Notes under the pieces: generated by a model | Seen by the model: only the letters and a program-made list of their open reading frames with translations | Told to the model about the DNA's origin: nothing | The model's database searches: none | Made by a program: the position numbers and the translations under genes | Assembly (NCBI RefSeq): GCF_000383675.1 | Contig: NZ_KB911821.1 | Coordinates: 124,001 to 188,000, forward strand | DNA: 64,000 bases | Direction of reading: 5' to 3' | Source of the DNA: Terracoccus sp. 273MFTsu3.1 | Lineage (GTDB): Bacteria; Actinomycetota; Actinomycetes; Actinomycetales; Dermatophilaceae | Shown: piece by piece, positions 29,189 through 39,491 of the stretch | How the letters are laid out: each line of letters begins with the position of its first letter | How positions within the stretch are numbered: position 1 is the first letter of the stretch

Positions 29189-29220
29189 ACGGCGCCGACC
29201 CCCGTGGGGGCCGGCGCCGT
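29189..29220 (-). terminator. Hairpin terminator between infB and rbfA
   Basis: ACGGCGCCG (29189-29197) pairs with CGGCGCCGT (29212-29220), with an inner CCCCC/GGGGG stem. It lies 14 bases beyond the infB stop on the minus strand. Confidence 0.75.
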
Positions 29221-29234
29221 CGGACCGGTCGAGC

Positions 29235-32153
29235 TCAGGCGCGCGGCTTCTCGCGCATCTCGAACGTCTCGATGACGTCGTCGATCTCGATGTTGTTGAA
29301 GTTGCCGAGGTTGATACCGCACTCGAAGCCCTCGCGGACCTCGGTGACGTCGTCCTTGAAGCGACGCAGACCGGTGATCTCGATGCCCTCGCCGATGACG
29401 GTGCCGTCGCGGATGATCCGCGCACGGGTCCCGCGCTTGATCTCGCCGGAGCGCACGAGCGAACCCGCGACGTTGCCGAACTTGCTCGACTTGAAGACCT
29501 CGCGGACCTCGGCCGTGCCCAGCTGGACCTCTTCGTACTCCGGCTTGAGCATGCCCTTGAGGGCTGCCTCGACGTCGTCGATCGCCTGGTAGATGACCGA
29601 GTAGAAGCGCATGTCGACGCCCTCCCGGTCGGCCAGCTCGGCGACACGCTCCGCGGGGCGGACGTTGAAGCCGATGATGATCGCGTTGTCGACCGTCGCG
29701 AGGTTGACGTCGTTCTGCGTGATCGCACCGACACCGCGGTGGATGATCCGCAGGTCGACCTCGTCGCCCACGTCGATCTTGAGCAGCGCGTCCTCGAGCG
29801 CCTCGACCGAACCCGACACGTCACCCTTGAGGATGAGGTTGAGGGTGTCGACCTTGCCCGCGGCGAGAGCCTCGTTGAGGTCCTCGAGCGAGATGCGCTT
29901 GCGGCGCTTGGCGAGGCTCGCCGCACGCGACGCGGCCTCACGACGCTCGGCGATCTGGCGCGCGGTGCGGTCGTCGGGTGCCACGAGGAACGTGTCACCG
30001 GCGCCGGGCACCGACGTCAGACCGAGCACCATGACCGGACGCGAGGGACCGGCCTGCTCGACGTTGTTGCCGTGCTCGTCGAGCATGGCACGCACGCGGC
30101 CGTGACCGCTGCCGGCCACGATCGAGTCACCGACGCTGAGGGTTCCCGACTGGACGAGGACGGTCGCGACCGGGCCGCGGCCCTTGTCGAGGTGCGCCTC
30201 GATGGCGACACCACGGGCGTCCTTGTCGGGGTTGGCGCGCAGGTCGAGAGCCGCATCGGCGGTGAGCAGGACGGCCTCGAGGAGCCCGTCGATGTTCGTG
30301 CCGTTCTTGGCCGAGACGTCGACGAACATCGTGTCGCCGCCGTACTCCTCCGCGATGAGGTTGTACTCGGTCAGCTGCTGCCGGATCTTGGCCGGGTTGG
30401 CGTCCGGCTTGTCGACCTTGTTGACGGCCACGACGATCGGCACGTTGGCCGCCTGGGCGTGGTTGAGCGCCTCGATGGTCTGCGGCATGACGCCGTCGTC
30501 GGCGGCCACGACGAGGATCGCGATGTCCGTCACCGACGCACCACGGGCACGCATGGCCGTGAAGGCCTCGTGACCGGGGGTGTCGATGAACGTGATGGCG
30601 CGCTTCTCGCCCTCGTGTGTCGTGGCGACCTGGTAGGCACCGATGTGCTGGGTGATGCCACCGGCCTCGCCCTCGGCGACCTCCTCGGAGCGGATCGCGT
30701 CGAGGAGCTTCGTCTTTCCGTGGTCGACGTGGCCCATGACGGTCACGACCGGTGGACGCGCCTCGAGGTCCTCGTCCTCCTCGGCCTCGAGCTCGGCGTC
30801 GAGGTCGATGTTGAACGAGCCGAGCAGCTCGCGCTCCTCGTCCTCGGGCGACACGACCTCGATCTCGTAGCCGAGCTCGGCGCCGAGCACCTTGAAGGTC
30901 TCCTCGTCGAGGGACTGCGTGGCCGTGGCCATCTCGCCGAGGTGGAACAGCACGGTGACGAGCGACGCCGGGTTGGCGTTGATCTTGTCGGCGAAGTCGG
31001 TCAGCGAGGCACCACGACGGACGCGGATGGTCGTCTTGCCGTCGCCACGGGGGACGCTGACGCCACCCAGGCTCGGCGCCTGCATCTGCTCGAACTCCTG
31101 GCGCTTCGCGCGCTTGGACTTGCGGCCACGGACTGGACGACCGCCGCCGCGGCCGAAGGCACCAGCCGTCGAGCCACGACCGCCACCGCCACCGCGGGGA
31201 CCACCGAAGCCACCGGGACGACCGCCGCCGGGGGCGCCGCCGGGGCCACCACCGAAGCCACCACGGCCACCGGCGCCACCGGGGCCGCCACGGCCGGGGC
31301 CGCCTGCCGGGCGCTGGCCCGGACGGCCGACGGTGCTGCGCTCGGGCATCATGCCCGGGCTGGGACGCGGACCACCGGGACGCGGGGCGCCACCGGGAGC
31401 ACCGGGACGACCGCCTGCGGCGGGGGCACCGGGACGCGGGGCGCCACCGGGAGCACCCGGACGCTGGCCACCCTGGCCGCCCTGACCGCCCTGGCGCTGC
31501 TGCGGACGCGGCATGCCCTGGCTGGGGCTGAACGGGTTGTTGCCCGGACGCGGCGCGGTGTCGCCACCGGGACGCGGGGCGCGGGACTGGCCCATGCCCT
31601 GGCTCGGGGCGAACGGGTTGTTGCCCGGACGCGGCTGACCCGGACGGGGAGCCGGACGCGGGGAGGCCGGGACGCCGGAGGTCTGCTGACCACCGTCACG
31701 GCTGGACTGCACCCGAGCCGGGGCCGCGGGAGCGGCGGGCGCCGGAGCAGCCGGGGCCGGAGCCTTCGGTGCCGGGGCGGCGGGTGCGGGGGCTGCCTTG
31801 GCGGGGGCCGGAGCGGCCTCGCGGGCGGCAGGCGCTGCGGGAGCAGCCGGGGCGGGAGCCGCGGGTGCTGCGGCTGCGGGAGGCGCCGGCGCGGGGGCCG
31901 ACGGCGCCGGAGCAGCCTTCTGGGGCGCGGCGGGCGCCGCGCTCGTGGGGGCGGCCTTGGGGGCCGCCGGCTTCTTGTCGCCGCTGGACGAGCCTTCCCG
32001 GGGGAAGGTCTCGATGATCTTGCGGACGACGGGGGGCTCGATGGTCGACGATGCCGACCGGACGAACTCTCCCTGGCTCTTCAAGTGTGCGAGCAGTGTC
32101 TTGCTCTCGACTCCGAGCTCCTTTGCGAGCTCGTAGACCCGGACCTTAGCCAC
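29235..32153 (-). CDS. infB: Translation initiation factor IF-2
   Basis: 972-residue GTPase that delivers fMet-tRNA to the 30S subunit. A short N-terminal IF2_N domain is followed by a very long low-complexity region rich in Ala, Pro and Gly (about 60-335), a second IF2_N-like segment, then the G domain near 470-640 ([22 protein letters not shown]) and domains II-IV. GTG start with AGGAG close upstream. The long G/P-rich linker is typical of actinobacterial IF-2. Confidence 0.97.
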   Translation of the reverse strand: MAKVRVYELAKELGVESKTLLAHLKSQGEFVRSASSTIEPPVVRKIIETFPREGSSSGDKKPAAPKAAPTSAAPAAPQKAAPAPSAPAPAPPAAAAPAAPAPAAPAAPAAREAAPAPAKAAPAPAAPAPKAPAPAAPAPAAPAAPARVQSSRDGGQQTSGVPASPRPAPRPGQPRPGNNPFAPSQGMGQSRAPRPGGDTAPRPGNNPFSPSQGMPRPQQRQGGQGGQGGQRPGAPGGAPRPGAPAAGGRPGAPGGAPRPGGPRPSPGMMPERSTVGRPGQRPAGGPGRGGPGGAGGRGGFGGGPGGAPGGGRPGGFGGPRGGGGGRGSTAGAFGRGGGRPVRGRKSKRAKRQEFEQMQAPSLGGVSVPRGDGKTTIRVRRGASLTDFADKINANPASLVTVLFHLGEMATATQSLDEETFKVLGAELGYEIEVVSPEDEERELLGSFNIDLDAELEAEEDEDLEARPPVVTVMGHVDHGKTKLLDAIRSEEVAEGEAGGITQHIGAYQVATTHEGEKRAITFIDTPGHEAFTAMRARGASVTDIAILVVAADDGVMPQTIEALNHAQAANVPIVVAVNKVDKPDANPAKIRQQLTEYNLIAEEYGGDTMFVDVSAKNGTNIDGLLEAVLLTADAALDLRANPDKDARGVAIEAHLDKGRGPVATVLVQSGTLSVGDSIVAGSGHGRVRAMLDEHGNNVEQAGPSRPVMVLGLTSVPGAGDTFLVAPDDRTARQIAERREAASRAASLAKRRKRISLEDLNEALAAGKVDTLNLILKGDVSGSVEALEDALLKIDVGDEVDLRIIHRGVGAITQNDVNLATVDNAIIIGFNVRPAERVAELADREGVDMRFYSVIYQAIDDVEAALKGMLKPEYEEVQLGTAEVREVFKSSKFGNVAGSLVRSGEIKRGTRARIIRDGTVIGEGIEITGLRRFKDDVTEVREGFECGINLGNFNNIEIDDVIETFEMREKPRA

Positions 32154-32245
32154 ATCTCTCCTGTTCCTGGTCCGGCCTGAACAGGAAGTGGCCGAACCGT
32201 GGGTTATTGCTGGGGCTTGCTCATCGCTGAGTACTCATCGGGTGC

Positions 32246-32632
32246 TCATAGCGTTTTCAACCCGCCTTGGTTCGTTGACTGATCTCTGACTGATCGGTGC
32301 GACCCGTGTGGGGCACCGGAGCGTTGCTGCGTGTCCTGGACCCCGAGATGTCGTGCCACCGCGCTGACGTCGAGAGCGACCTGCAGGCGCAGGGCACGTC
32401 CGAACGCCTTGCGGCGCACTGCCAGCTCGAAGCAGTCGGGCGTCGGGTGCAGCCATGCACCACGTCCCGGCATCCGGTGTCTCGGGTCGGGACGGAGCCT
32501 GACCGGGGAGGTGTCCCCGGCGTCTCTGTCCGTCGCCGCGACCACTCGCAGCAGGGCCGACCAGCTATCCATTCCTCGACATCCCACACAGGTGCGGGAC
32601 GGCTCAGCACGGAGTCCAGTCCGGTCGGCCAC
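32246..32632 (-). CDS. ylxR: YlxR (DUF448) RNA-binding protein
   Basis: 128 residues. The family hallmark SRTCVGCRGMDS is near the N-terminus and PGRGAWLHPTPDCFELAVRR with KAFGRALR follows, the YlxR/DUF448 fold found between nusA and infB. The last 30 residues are polar and variable. In other bacteria YlxR binds RNase P RNA or acts as a regulator. The GTG start is five bases after a minus-strand TAGACT box (32638-32643), suggesting a leaderless transcript independent of nusA. Confidence 0.88.
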   Translation of the reverse strand: MADRTGLRAEPSRTCVGCRGMDSWSALLRVVAATDRDAGDTSPVRLRPDPRHRMPGRGAWLHPTPDCFELAVRRKAFGRALRLQVALDVSAVARHLGVQDTQQRSGAPHGSHRSVRDQSTNQGGLKTL

Positions 32633-32774
32633 AGGTAAGTCTACCGCGCCGCAGCGCGAGACCGCGCATCGGGCATGCTGCCCCCCGCCCGGACGAGGCC
32701 GAGAACCCGCTGCTGCTGCCATCGTATGCGTGGAGCAGGGCCGTGGGGCGCAGCGCACATCCGTGCTCGTCCGC
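32633..32774. other. Intergenic region between histidine kinase and ylxR
   Basis: Contains the TAGACT box for ylxR; no gene is supported. In related genomes nusA normally abuts ylxR at this point. Confidence 0.4.
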
Positions 32775-34076
32775 CTAGCCGTGACGCGTGCCGCCCTCGG
32801 GTTGCAGGGGGAGAGAGACCCGCACCAGCAGGCCGCCCAGGTCGGATCGGTCCAGAGCGACCGAGCCACCGGCGGCCTCCGCGACCCGTCGGGCGATGTC
32901 GAGCCCGAGACCCGTCGATCCACTGCCGCTGCGGCCCCGGTCGAGGGCGGACTGCGGGGCGCCCGGCCCGCCGTCGGCCACGGTGAGCTGGGCCCGGCCC
33001 TCGTGGACGCGCACGGCGACCTCGACGCCGGCTCCCTCGGGCGTGTGCGCGAAGACGTTGTCGAGCAGCACGTCCACGACGTCGCTCACGTCCTCCTCCG
33101 GGACGCCGACCGGGCACGGGCCGTCGGGGCCGCTCACCGCGAAGGCACGTTCCTGGTCCTGGGCGAGGGGCTCCCAGAAGGCGGCTCGCCGGCGGACGAC
33201 GACCCCGAGGTCACAGCCGCTCGGCATCGCACGGCGCAACGGGCGGCGTGCCTCGTGGACGATCGCGTCGACGCTGCGCTGGAGCTCGTCGACGTGGTGA
33301 CGCAGCCGGCTCGAGACCTCCGGGTCCGTGACGAGGTCGCTGTCGAGCCGCAGCGCGGTGACGGGTGTCCGCAGTCGGTGACCCAGGTCTGCGACGGCCG
33401 CGCGCTCGGACGTCACGAGCACGTCGATGCGGTCGGCGAGCTGGTTGAGGGCACCCGCGAGCTCGACCGTCTCGGGAGGCCCTTCGGGCACGGCACGGGT
33501 GCCGACCTCGCCCTCGCGAATCCGGTGCGCGACCGCGGCCAGCCGGGTCACGGGCACGCTCACCCGGCGACCCAGACGGAGGGCGATCAGGGCCGCCACC
33601 CCGACGAGGAGCAGCCCGAGGCAGATGATCGTGGCCCAGGCGGCCGCGACCCCCTGGCGCATCTCGTCGTTGCTCACGGTGGACTCGACGACCGTCACCC
33701 CGCTCTCGGTCTGCACCGGGATGATGACGTCGAGGCCCGTGTCGGTGCGATGGGTGAACGCCGTGCGGGTCGACCGTGCCTGGGCGACCTCGGCGTCGTC
33801 GTCCCCCACCGAGGTGTCACGACCGATGACCCGACCGGACGGCGTGTGCACGGCAACGACCATGCCCTGTGCCGTGAAGAGCCCGACGGCCTCGGACAGC
33901 ACCTGCTCGCTGTCGACGCTGGCCACGACCGTGGCGACGCTGTGCGCCTGCTGACGGGCCCGGTTCACGGCACGGTCCTCGGCGACGTTCGACACGAGCA
34001 GGCAGAGGGGGATGATGAAGGCGACGACGACCGCAGACGTCGTCGCGGCCACGAGCCACGTGATCTGACGACGCAT
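32775..34076 (-). CDS. Two-component sensor histidine kinase
   Basis: 433 residues. N-terminal helix (about 8-30), an extracytoplasmic sensor domain to about 145, a second helix (about 146-168), a HAMP-like segment (RRVSVPVTRLAAVAHRIREG) and a kinase core: H-box DLGHRLRTPVTALRL, N-box DVLLDNVFAHT, G boxes ADGGPGAP and STGLGLDIARR. The stimulus is unknown. The ATG overlaps the response-regulator stop by one base (TGATG), so the pair is coupled. Confidence 0.9.
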   Translation of the reverse strand: MRRQITWLVAATTSAVVVAFIIPLCLLVSNVAEDRAVNRARQQAHSVATVVASVDSEQVLSEAVGLFTAQGMVVAVHTPSGRVIGRDTSVGDDDAEVAQARSTRTAFTHRTDTGLDVIIPVQTESGVTVVESTVSNDEMRQGVAAAWATIICLGLLLVGVAALIALRLGRRVSVPVTRLAAVAHRIREGEVGTRAVPEGPPETVELAGALNQLADRIDVLVTSERAAVADLGHRLRTPVTALRLDSDLVTDPEVSSRLRHHVDELQRSVDAIVHEARRPLRRAMPSGCDLGVVVRRRAAFWEPLAQDQERAFAVSGPDGPCPVGVPEEDVSDVVDVLLDNVFAHTPEGAGVEVAVRVHEGRAQLTVADGGPGAPQSALDRGRSGSGSTGLGLDIARRVAEAAGGSVALDRSDLGGLLVRVSLPLQPEGGTRHG

Positions 34077-34765
34077 CAGGGCACGTCCTCCGGGGCCGCC
34101 AGCCGAACCCCCACCCCCCGGACGCTGTGGAGGTACCGCGGATGAGCCGCCGACTCACCGAGCTTGCGACGCAGCCACGACAGGTGCACGTCGACGGTGC
34201 GCTCTCCGCCTCCGTAGACCTGCTGCCACACCTCCACGATGATCTCGCGCTTGGTCACGACCTCACCGACCCGCCCGGCGAGCATGAGGAGGAGGTCGAA
34301 CTCACGTCGCGAGAGGTCGACGGGCACGCCGTCGAGGGTCACTCCCCTGCGGGACGGGTCGATGACGAGACCACCGACGGTGATCCGCTCGTCGGCGTGG
34401 GCCGGCTCGCTGCGCCGCAGCACCGCCCGCATCCGGGCCTCGAGCTGGTCGACGGTGAAGGGCTTCGGCACGTAGTCGTCGGCCCCCGAGTCGAGGGCGC
34501 GGACGATCGAGGGGTCGTCGTCGCGCGCCGTGACGACGATGACCGGGGTCGCGGTGACCGAGCGCAGCATCGTCAGCACCGTGTGGCCGTCGACGTCGGG
34601 CAGCCCCAGGTCGAGCAGGACGACGTCCGGGTGCTCGTTGAGCACCTGCTCGAGCCCACCGAGGCCGCTCGCAGCGCTCGACACGGCGTGCCCACGGCCG
34701 GTCAGGGCCCGTACGAGCGATCCCCGGATCGCGGGGTCGTCCTCGATGACGAGCACGTGGGTCAC
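34076..34765 (-). CDS. OmpR-family response regulator
   Basis: 229 residues: receiver domain (EDD near residues 8-10, phospho-acceptor Asp in VVLLDLGLPDVDG, KPF Lys) and an OmpR/PhoB winged-helix domain ending in YLHSVRGVGVRL. GTG 34765 gives VTHVLVIEDD and is seven bases from a TACCGT box (34773-34778), so the mRNA may be leaderless. Partner of the kinase at 32775-34076. The divergent exported protein at 34846 is a plausible target because of its position. Confidence 0.9.
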   Translation of the reverse strand: MTHVLVIEDDPAIRGSLVRALTGRGHAVSSAASGLGGLEQVLNEHPDVVLLDLGLPDVDGHTVLTMLRSVTATPVIVVTARDDDPSIVRALDSGADDYVPKPFTVDQLEARMRAVLRRSEPAHADERITVGGLVIDPSRRGVTLDGVPVDLSRREFDLLLMLAGRVGEVVTKREIIVEVWQQVYGGGERTVDVHLSWLRRKLGESAAHPRYLHSVRGVGVRLAAPEDVP

Positions 34766-34845
34766 ACGCCTCACGGTACGCCCGGGCCGACCTGCGCAGA
34801 CACGGTCGGGACGCATCCGCTCGGCGCACGGGACGGGGGTCCGTG

Positions 34846-35538
34846 ATGACGTCCGGACGCGCGGGTCCGGTGCGCCTGGCGCTCGGTTGGCTGGCCGTCG
34901 TGGCGGTCACCGCCACACTGACGACGACCGTCGTGACGCGCGTCGGTCAGGACGTCGCGGGCGAGCTCGAGCAGCCACTCCCCTCCGCGACGGCCATGGT
35001 GCCGAGCACCACCGTCACGTCCACCGCCGGCGGCAGCGTTGCGCCGCGACCCGCGACCACGGGGCTGTCGCCGGACGCGGGCCTGCCCCCGACGACGGGG
35101 CCGGGAGGCACAGCGACCCTGCCACCCCGCGAGCCGCCCACCGGCACCGCGGTGTCCGTGGCGCCGATCGGCCCTGTCGCCGCCGGCCGGACCGACCGTC
35201 GGCCCGCCGACGGGGACACCGGCGCCGGGGTGCAGGCGCCCGACGGTCCGCCGTCCACCTCGGGCTCGCCCTCCGGGTCGGCCACCACCGCACCGACCGG
35301 CGGCACGGCGTCGACGAGCCCCACCGCGAGCTTCTCGGCGACGGGCGGCTCCCTGACGGCGCGTTGCTCCGACGGGCAGGTCCAGCTGCGCTCGGTCACC
35401 CCGAGCAACGGCTACCGCTACGAGGTGGAGCGCGAGGACGACGGCCTCCGGGCGACGTTCAAGAGCGACGCGCGCGAGGACCGCCTCCTCGTGGCCTGCC
35501 GCTCCGGCCGGCCGGTGCTCGTCCTCAAGGACTCCTGA
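34846..35538 (+). CDS. Exported Thr/Pro-rich protein of unknown function
   Basis: 230 residues. One N-terminal hydrophobic helix (about 10-32, [20 protein letters not shown]) is followed by a 135-residue low-complexity Pro/Thr/Ser/Gly linker and a compact C-terminal domain (about 170-230; [20 protein letters not shown] and RLLVACRSG, two cysteines that could form a disulphide). I do not recognise the family. It is divergent from the two-component system, which suggests control by or sensing for it. ATG chosen over the GTG one codon upstream because GGGGG precedes at suitable spacing. Confidence 0.65.
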   Translation: MTSGRAGPVRLALGWLAVVAVTATLTTTVVTRVGQDVAGELEQPLPSATAMVPSTTVTSTAGGSVAPRPATTGLSPDAGLPPTTGPGGTATLPPREPPTGTAVSVAPIGPVAAGRTDRRPADGDTGAGVQAPDGPPSTSGSPSGSATTAPTGGTASTSPTASFSATGGSLTARCSDGQVQLRSVTPSNGYRYEVEREDDGLRATFKSDAREDRLLVACRSGRPVLVLKDS

Positions 35539-35566
35539 GCCCGTCGGCGCGAGCCGACCTCAGGAG
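35532..35566. terminator. Bidirectional hairpin containing both stop codons
   Basis: CTCCTGAG (35532-35539) pairs with CTCAGGAG (35559-35566); an inner GTCGGC/GCCGAC stem encloses GCGA. The plus-strand exported-protein stop and the nusA stop are both inside the stem. Confidence 0.7.
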
Positions 35567-36603
35567 CCGTCGGTCGTCCCGCGCTCCGCTGCAGCGTCGG
35601 CGGCCTCGGTGTCGGGACGGATGTCGATGCGCCATCCGGTGAGCTTGGCGGCCAGGCGGGCGTTCTGGCCCTCCTTGCCGATCGCGAGGCTCAGCTGGTA
35701 GTCGGGCACGACGACACGCGCGGCGCGGGCCGCGGCGTCGACGATCTCGACGGACTGCACCCGGGCGGGCGACAGGGCGGCCGCGACGAAGGTGGCGGGG
35801 TCGTCGGCGTAGTCGACGATGTCGATCTTCTCGCCGCGGAGCTCGGTCATGACCGCACGGACGCGGGCGCCCATCGGGCCGATGCATGCGCCCTTGGCGT
35901 TGACGCCGGCGACCCGGCTGTGGACCGCGATCTTGGTGCGGTGACCGGCCTCACGGGCCAGAGCGGCGATCTCGACGGTGCCGTCGGCGATCTCGGGCAC
36001 CTCGAACTTGAAGAGCGTGCGCACGAGGTTGGGGTGCGTACGGCTCAGGCCCACCTGGGGGCCCTTGGGGCCACGCTTGACACTGACGACGAAGCAGCGC
36101 AGGCGCTCGCCGTGGACGTAGCGCTCCCCCGGCACCTGCTCGGCCAGCGGCAGGATGCCCTCGACCGTGCCGAAGTCGACGAGGACGTTCCGGGGGTCCT
36201 GGCTCTGCTGGATGATGCCGGAGATGACGTCACCCTCGCGGCCCTTGAAGTCGCCGAGGATCGCCTCGTCCTCGAGGTCGCGCAGACGCTGGACGATGAC
36301 CTGACGCGCCGTGGAGGCGGCGATGCGGCCGAAGCCGACCGGGGTGTCGTCGAACTCGGGTCCGGGCTCGCCACGCTGGGGACGCTCGCCCTCCTCGGTG
36401 GCCGGGAGCAGGTCGCCCTCCTCACGGGCCCAGACGATGACGTGGCCGGTCTTGCGGTCCAGCTCGACCCGCGCGATGCGCTGGCTGCCGTCGGTGCGGT
36501 GGTAGGCGACGAGGAGCGCCTGCTCGATGGCGGGGATGAGCACGTCGAGGCTGATGTCGCGCTCTCGTTCGAGGGCGCGCAGGGCTGCGAGGTCGATGTC
36601 CAT
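35560..36603 (-). CDS. nusA: Transcription termination/antitermination factor NusA
   Basis: 347 residues: N-terminal RNA polymerase-binding domain, S1 domain (about 130-200) and two KH domains with [14 protein letters not shown] and [18 protein letters not shown]. There are no C-terminal acidic repeats, the usual actinobacterial form. The ATG overlaps the rimP stop by one base (TGATG). Normally followed by ylxR-infB; here about 2.9 kb of other genes intervene. Confidence 0.95.
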   Translation of the reverse strand: MDIDLAALRALERERDISLDVLIPAIEQALLVAYHRTDGSQRIARVELDRKTGHVIVWAREEGDLLPATEEGERPQRGEPGPEFDDTPVGFGRIAASTARQVIVQRLRDLEDEAILGDFKGREGDVISGIIQQSQDPRNVLVDFGTVEGILPLAEQVPGERYVHGERLRCFVVSVKRGPKGPQVGLSRTHPNLVRTLFKFEVPEIADGTVEIAALAREAGHRTKIAVHSRVAGVNAKGACIGPMGARVRAVMTELRGEKIDIVDYADDPATFVAAALSPARVQSVEIVDAAARAARVVVPDYQLSLAIGKEGQNARLAAKLTGWRIDIRPDTEAADAAAERGTTDGS

Positions 36604-37229
36604 CAGTGGTCCCCTTCCAGGGCGGACGTCTCGTCCGGGTCGTGGGTGTCGTCGGGTGCGTCGTCGGCCGAGTCGTCGGAGGAGTCGTCCCCGGCGTCGT
36701 CGACGGCGGCGTCGTTCGCGGTCCCGGCGCGCGAGAACTCGACCTGCACGGTGCCGCGCTGGACGGTGTCGAGATCGAGGGTCACGTGGCGTGCGGGAGT
36801 CTTCTTCGTGGCCTGGACCTCGAGGGTGAGCGAGTCCGTGCCGACCTCGGTGAGCCGCCCGGCGTCGGTGCCGTCCTGGTGGACGACCTCGACGAGTCGC
36901 CCCACCTGGCGTCGGAGCTGGTCGCGAGAGGTGAGCGGCCGGCCGACCCCGGGTGAGGACACCTCGAGGACGTACGGGGCCTGACCCATCACGTCGCTCG
37001 CGTCCAGCTCGTCGCTCACGGCACGGGTCGCCTCGGCGACGGCGTCGAGCGAGAGCGGCGGGACGGCACTCGTCGTGTCGGCCGCGTCGAGGCCGGCGAT
37101 GTCGGAGTCGACGAGCACGCGCACGAGCCGCCGCTTGCCGGCGGGAGACACGGAGACGTCCTCGACGACGAGCCCGAGGGGCGCGAGCACCGGCTCGAGC
37201 GTCGCTCTGATCTCCTGGGCCGTGCTCAT
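36603..37229 (-). CDS. rimP: Ribosome maturation factor RimP
   Basis: 208-residue protein for 30S subunit assembly. Motifs: [20 protein letters not shown], the central [20 protein letters not shown], and a C-terminal SH3-like domain. The last 45 residues are a strongly acidic Asp/Ser tail. ATG 37229 was chosen because it gives the standard [15 protein letters not shown] start. Confidence 0.92.
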   Translation of the reverse strand: MSTAQEIRATLEPVLAPLGLVVEDVSVSPAGKRRLVRVLVDSDIAGLDAADTTSAVPPLSLDAVAEATRAVSDELDASDVMGQAPYVLEVSSPGVGRPLTSRDQLRRQVGRLVEVVHQDGTDAGRLTEVGTDSLTLEVQATKKTPARHVTLDLDTVQRGTVQVEFSRAGTANDAAVDDAGDDSSDDSADDAPDDTHDPDETSALEGDH

Positions 37230-37362
37230 CAGTCGACGCCTCCTGCTCTTCTCGAATGTCCGGCGCCGACGCCCCGAAGGACGCGACGGGCACCGCGTGC
37301 CCACCACTCTATCGGCGCCGGGGGGTCGTCGCAGACCGCCGCCCGCGTGCGAAGATCTCGGC

Positions 37363-38367
37363 ATGGACGGCGACACCCGTGGGCTCGGGTCACGGGTGAT
37401 GGACGGTCTCGGCCGTCCCCCGCGCCGCCTTCTCGTGCTCGGCGGGGGTGCCACCGCGCTCGCCCTGCTCGTCGACCGCGGCCTGCGCCTCGACGTGCCG
37501 CCGCCTCCCCCACCGGTGCCGACGCGCCGTCCGGCCCCGGACGAGGCGCTCCTGCTCTCGGCCGTGGCCGACCTCGAACACATCGTGGCGGCCGAGACCT
37601 CGGTCCTCGCGGGCGAGGAGGGTGGCGGCCTGGTCCGTCGCCTGCGCACCGTCAACCGGGAGCAGCTGCGCGTCCTGCGGGGTCGGCTCACGAACGCCGG
37701 CGTGCCGACGACCGTCATCGACGCCGCTGTGGCCGCCGGGCCTGCGCCGTCGTCGCGAGCCGGCTCCACGGGAACCCCTGCGCCCTCTGCCGCCGCGCCG
37801 ACGAGCCAGCGGCCCGTCCGTACCCGCCGGGAGCTCGCCGCCCTGCTCGACTCGCTCGGGCCCGACGACTGGTCCGCGCTCACGACGGCGACCGTCGACA
37901 CCCGCCAGCTGCTCGCGGCCGCGTACGGACAACGCCTCGCCGGCGCAGTGCTCCTCGGACGGGACGTCGCCATGTCGTCGCCGAGCCCGGTGCGACCCGA
38001 GATCGTGTCCCGGACCTCCCCCCTCGTGTACGCCTTCGAGGTCGTCGCGGCCCAGAGCTCGGGTGACCAGCGGTCGAGGGCCGAGGACACGCTCACCGCC
38101 CTGGTGCGCCTCGACGTCGCCGTGTCGGGCGCGAGCTCGACGACGCCTGCCGGGTGGGCGCTGCCCTACCCGGTCACGACGCCCGAGGCGGCCGGACGGC
38201 TCGCGACCGAGACCCTGTCGTCCGCCGTGGACGCGGGCACCGAGGTGGCGGGCCCGGGGCCGAGCGCCGCCTCCCTCGAGGACGTCGCGCGCTGGAGCGC
38301 CGCCATCCAGGCACTCGCCGTCGACTGGGACGTGCCCCTGACCGCCTTCCCGGGAGCCACCGCGTGA
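37363..38367 (+). CDS. Ferritin-like DUF4439 protein
   Basis: 334 residues. A possible N-terminal anchor (about 21-38), a proline run (VPPPPPPVP), a first helical region with EHIVAAETSVLAGEE, a Pro/Ala/Ser linker about 125-150, and a C-terminal ferritin-like four-helix domain containing YAFEVVAAQSSGDQRSRAED. This is the DUF4439 architecture often found near rimP in actinobacteria. Metal binding is not certain. The stop overlaps the GTG of the next gene (GTGA). Confidence 0.75.
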   Translation: MDGDTRGLGSRVMDGLGRPPRRLLVLGGGATALALLVDRGLRLDVPPPPPPVPTRRPAPDEALLLSAVADLEHIVAAETSVLAGEEGGGLVRRLRTVNREQLRVLRGRLTNAGVPTTVIDAAVAAGPAPSSRAGSTGTPAPSAAAPTSQRPVRTRRELAALLDSLGPDDWSALTTATVDTRQLLAAAYGQRLAGAVLLGRDVAMSSPSPVRPEIVSRTSPLVYAFEVVAAQSSGDQRSRAEDTLTALVRLDVAVSGASSTTPAGWALPYPVTTPEAAGRLATETLSSAVDAGTEVAGPGPSAASLEDVARWSAAIQALAVDWDVPLTAFPGATA

Positions 38368-39332
38368 GCTACGACCCGATGTACGACCTCATCCCCGCCC
38401 TCTTCGCCCACGAGGTGAGCGGCTACGAGCCCGACGGCTACGTCTCCGGCGAGGACTGGATCGACGCGCTGCCGGGGCTCATCACCGACCTGCTCGCCGA
38501 CTGGGAGCTCGAGCCCATCGGGCGAGCCACGAACGGCGTGTGCGCGGTGGCCATCCCGGTGCGACTGCTCGGCTCGGGCCGCGACGTCGTCGGCGTGAGC
38601 GGCGAGGGCATCCTCAAGATCACCTGGCCGCACCCGGAGGCCGCGACCGAGCACCTGGCGCTCCAGACGTGGAACGGGCACGGTGCGGCGCGCCTCGTGC
38701 GGGCCGACCCCGCGCGCTTCGCCCTGCTCCTCGAACGGCTGCACACCCGCGACCTGACCCGCGTCGACATCGACGAGGCGTGCGGCGTCATCGGTGACCT
38801 GCTCCGGATCCTGCGACGCCCCCCGCACCCGCGCGTGCCCAGCCTCACGGCATACGCCCTCCGTCAGGCCGAGGAGCTGGCGGTCGCACCTGCGGTGCTG
38901 CCGCGGCGCTACCTCGACCAGGCCTCGACGCTCGCGCGTGAGCTCGTCGAGCGAGCCCCCGCCGAGGACCGGCTGCTGCACACCGACCTGCACTACACGA
39001 ACGTGCTCGCCGCCTACCGATCCCCGTGGCTCGCCATCGACCCCAAGCCGATGGCCGGTGACCCGGCGTTCGAGGTGGCTCCGGCGCTGTGGAACCGGGC
39101 CGACGAGCTCGGGACGGGATCCGAGGTGCGCTGGTCGCTGCGACGGCGCCTCGAGATCATCTGCGAGCGCGCCGGCCTCGACGAGGGGCGGGCCCGCGCG
39201 TGGACCATCGTCCGCGAGGCCGACAACGCCCTCGACGCAGCCGAGGCCTTGGCGAAGGGCCCGTCCGGCGACGCCTGGGCGCACGACCGGATCAGCCTCG
39301 CGGTGACGATCATCAAGGCGATGAACGACTGA
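38364..39332 (+). CDS. Aminoglycoside phosphotransferase, APH(6)/hydroxyurea-kinase family
   Basis: 322-residue kinase-like protein. The catalytic loop LLHTDLHYTNVL (HxDLHxxN, about residue 210) and the metal-binding LAIDPKPMAGDPAFEVAP are those of the APH(6)/streptomycin 6-kinase family. Many chromosomal members have no known drug substrate, so resistance is possible but not shown. GTG start, four-base overlap with the DUF4439 gene. Confidence 0.85.
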   Translation: MSYDPMYDLIPALFAHEVSGYEPDGYVSGEDWIDALPGLITDLLADWELEPIGRATNGVCAVAIPVRLLGSGRDVVGVSGEGILKITWPHPEAATEHLALQTWNGHGAARLVRADPARFALLLERLHTRDLTRVDIDEACGVIGDLLRILRRPPHPRVPSLTAYALRQAEELAVAPAVLPRRYLDQASTLARELVERAPAEDRLLHTDLHYTNVLAAYRSPWLAIDPKPMAGDPAFEVAPALWNRADELGTGSEVRWSLRRRLEIICERAGLDEGRARAWTIVREADNALDAAEALAKGPSGDAWAHDRISLAVTIIKAMND

Positions 39333-39491
39333 GCCGCCGGGCTCGCGAGCGCCGACACGACGACCGCGGGACAGCCCCGCCACACGTCGGCGACACGCGA
39401 TCGACGTCGTCGATCAAATCGTTTCGACTCCGAGGTGCTTGAAGCCTTAACCTTGTCGCGCTCCCCACCTTCGTTGTCGAAAGGCACTCGC
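39333..39491. other. Intergenic region before the MATE gene, with a 17-bp inverted repeat
   Basis: Perfect inverted repeat GATCGACGTCGTCGATC at 39399-39415, then an AT-richer stretch (AAATCGTTTCGA). It may be a regulator site for the exporter or a short terminator for the kinase gene. GAAAGG precedes the MATE ATG. Confidence 0.4.

Noticed and set aside
29739-32180. Plus-strand 813-codon open frame opposite infB
   Set aside because: Mirror of the Ala/Pro/Gly-rich infB linker; low-complexity and antisense.
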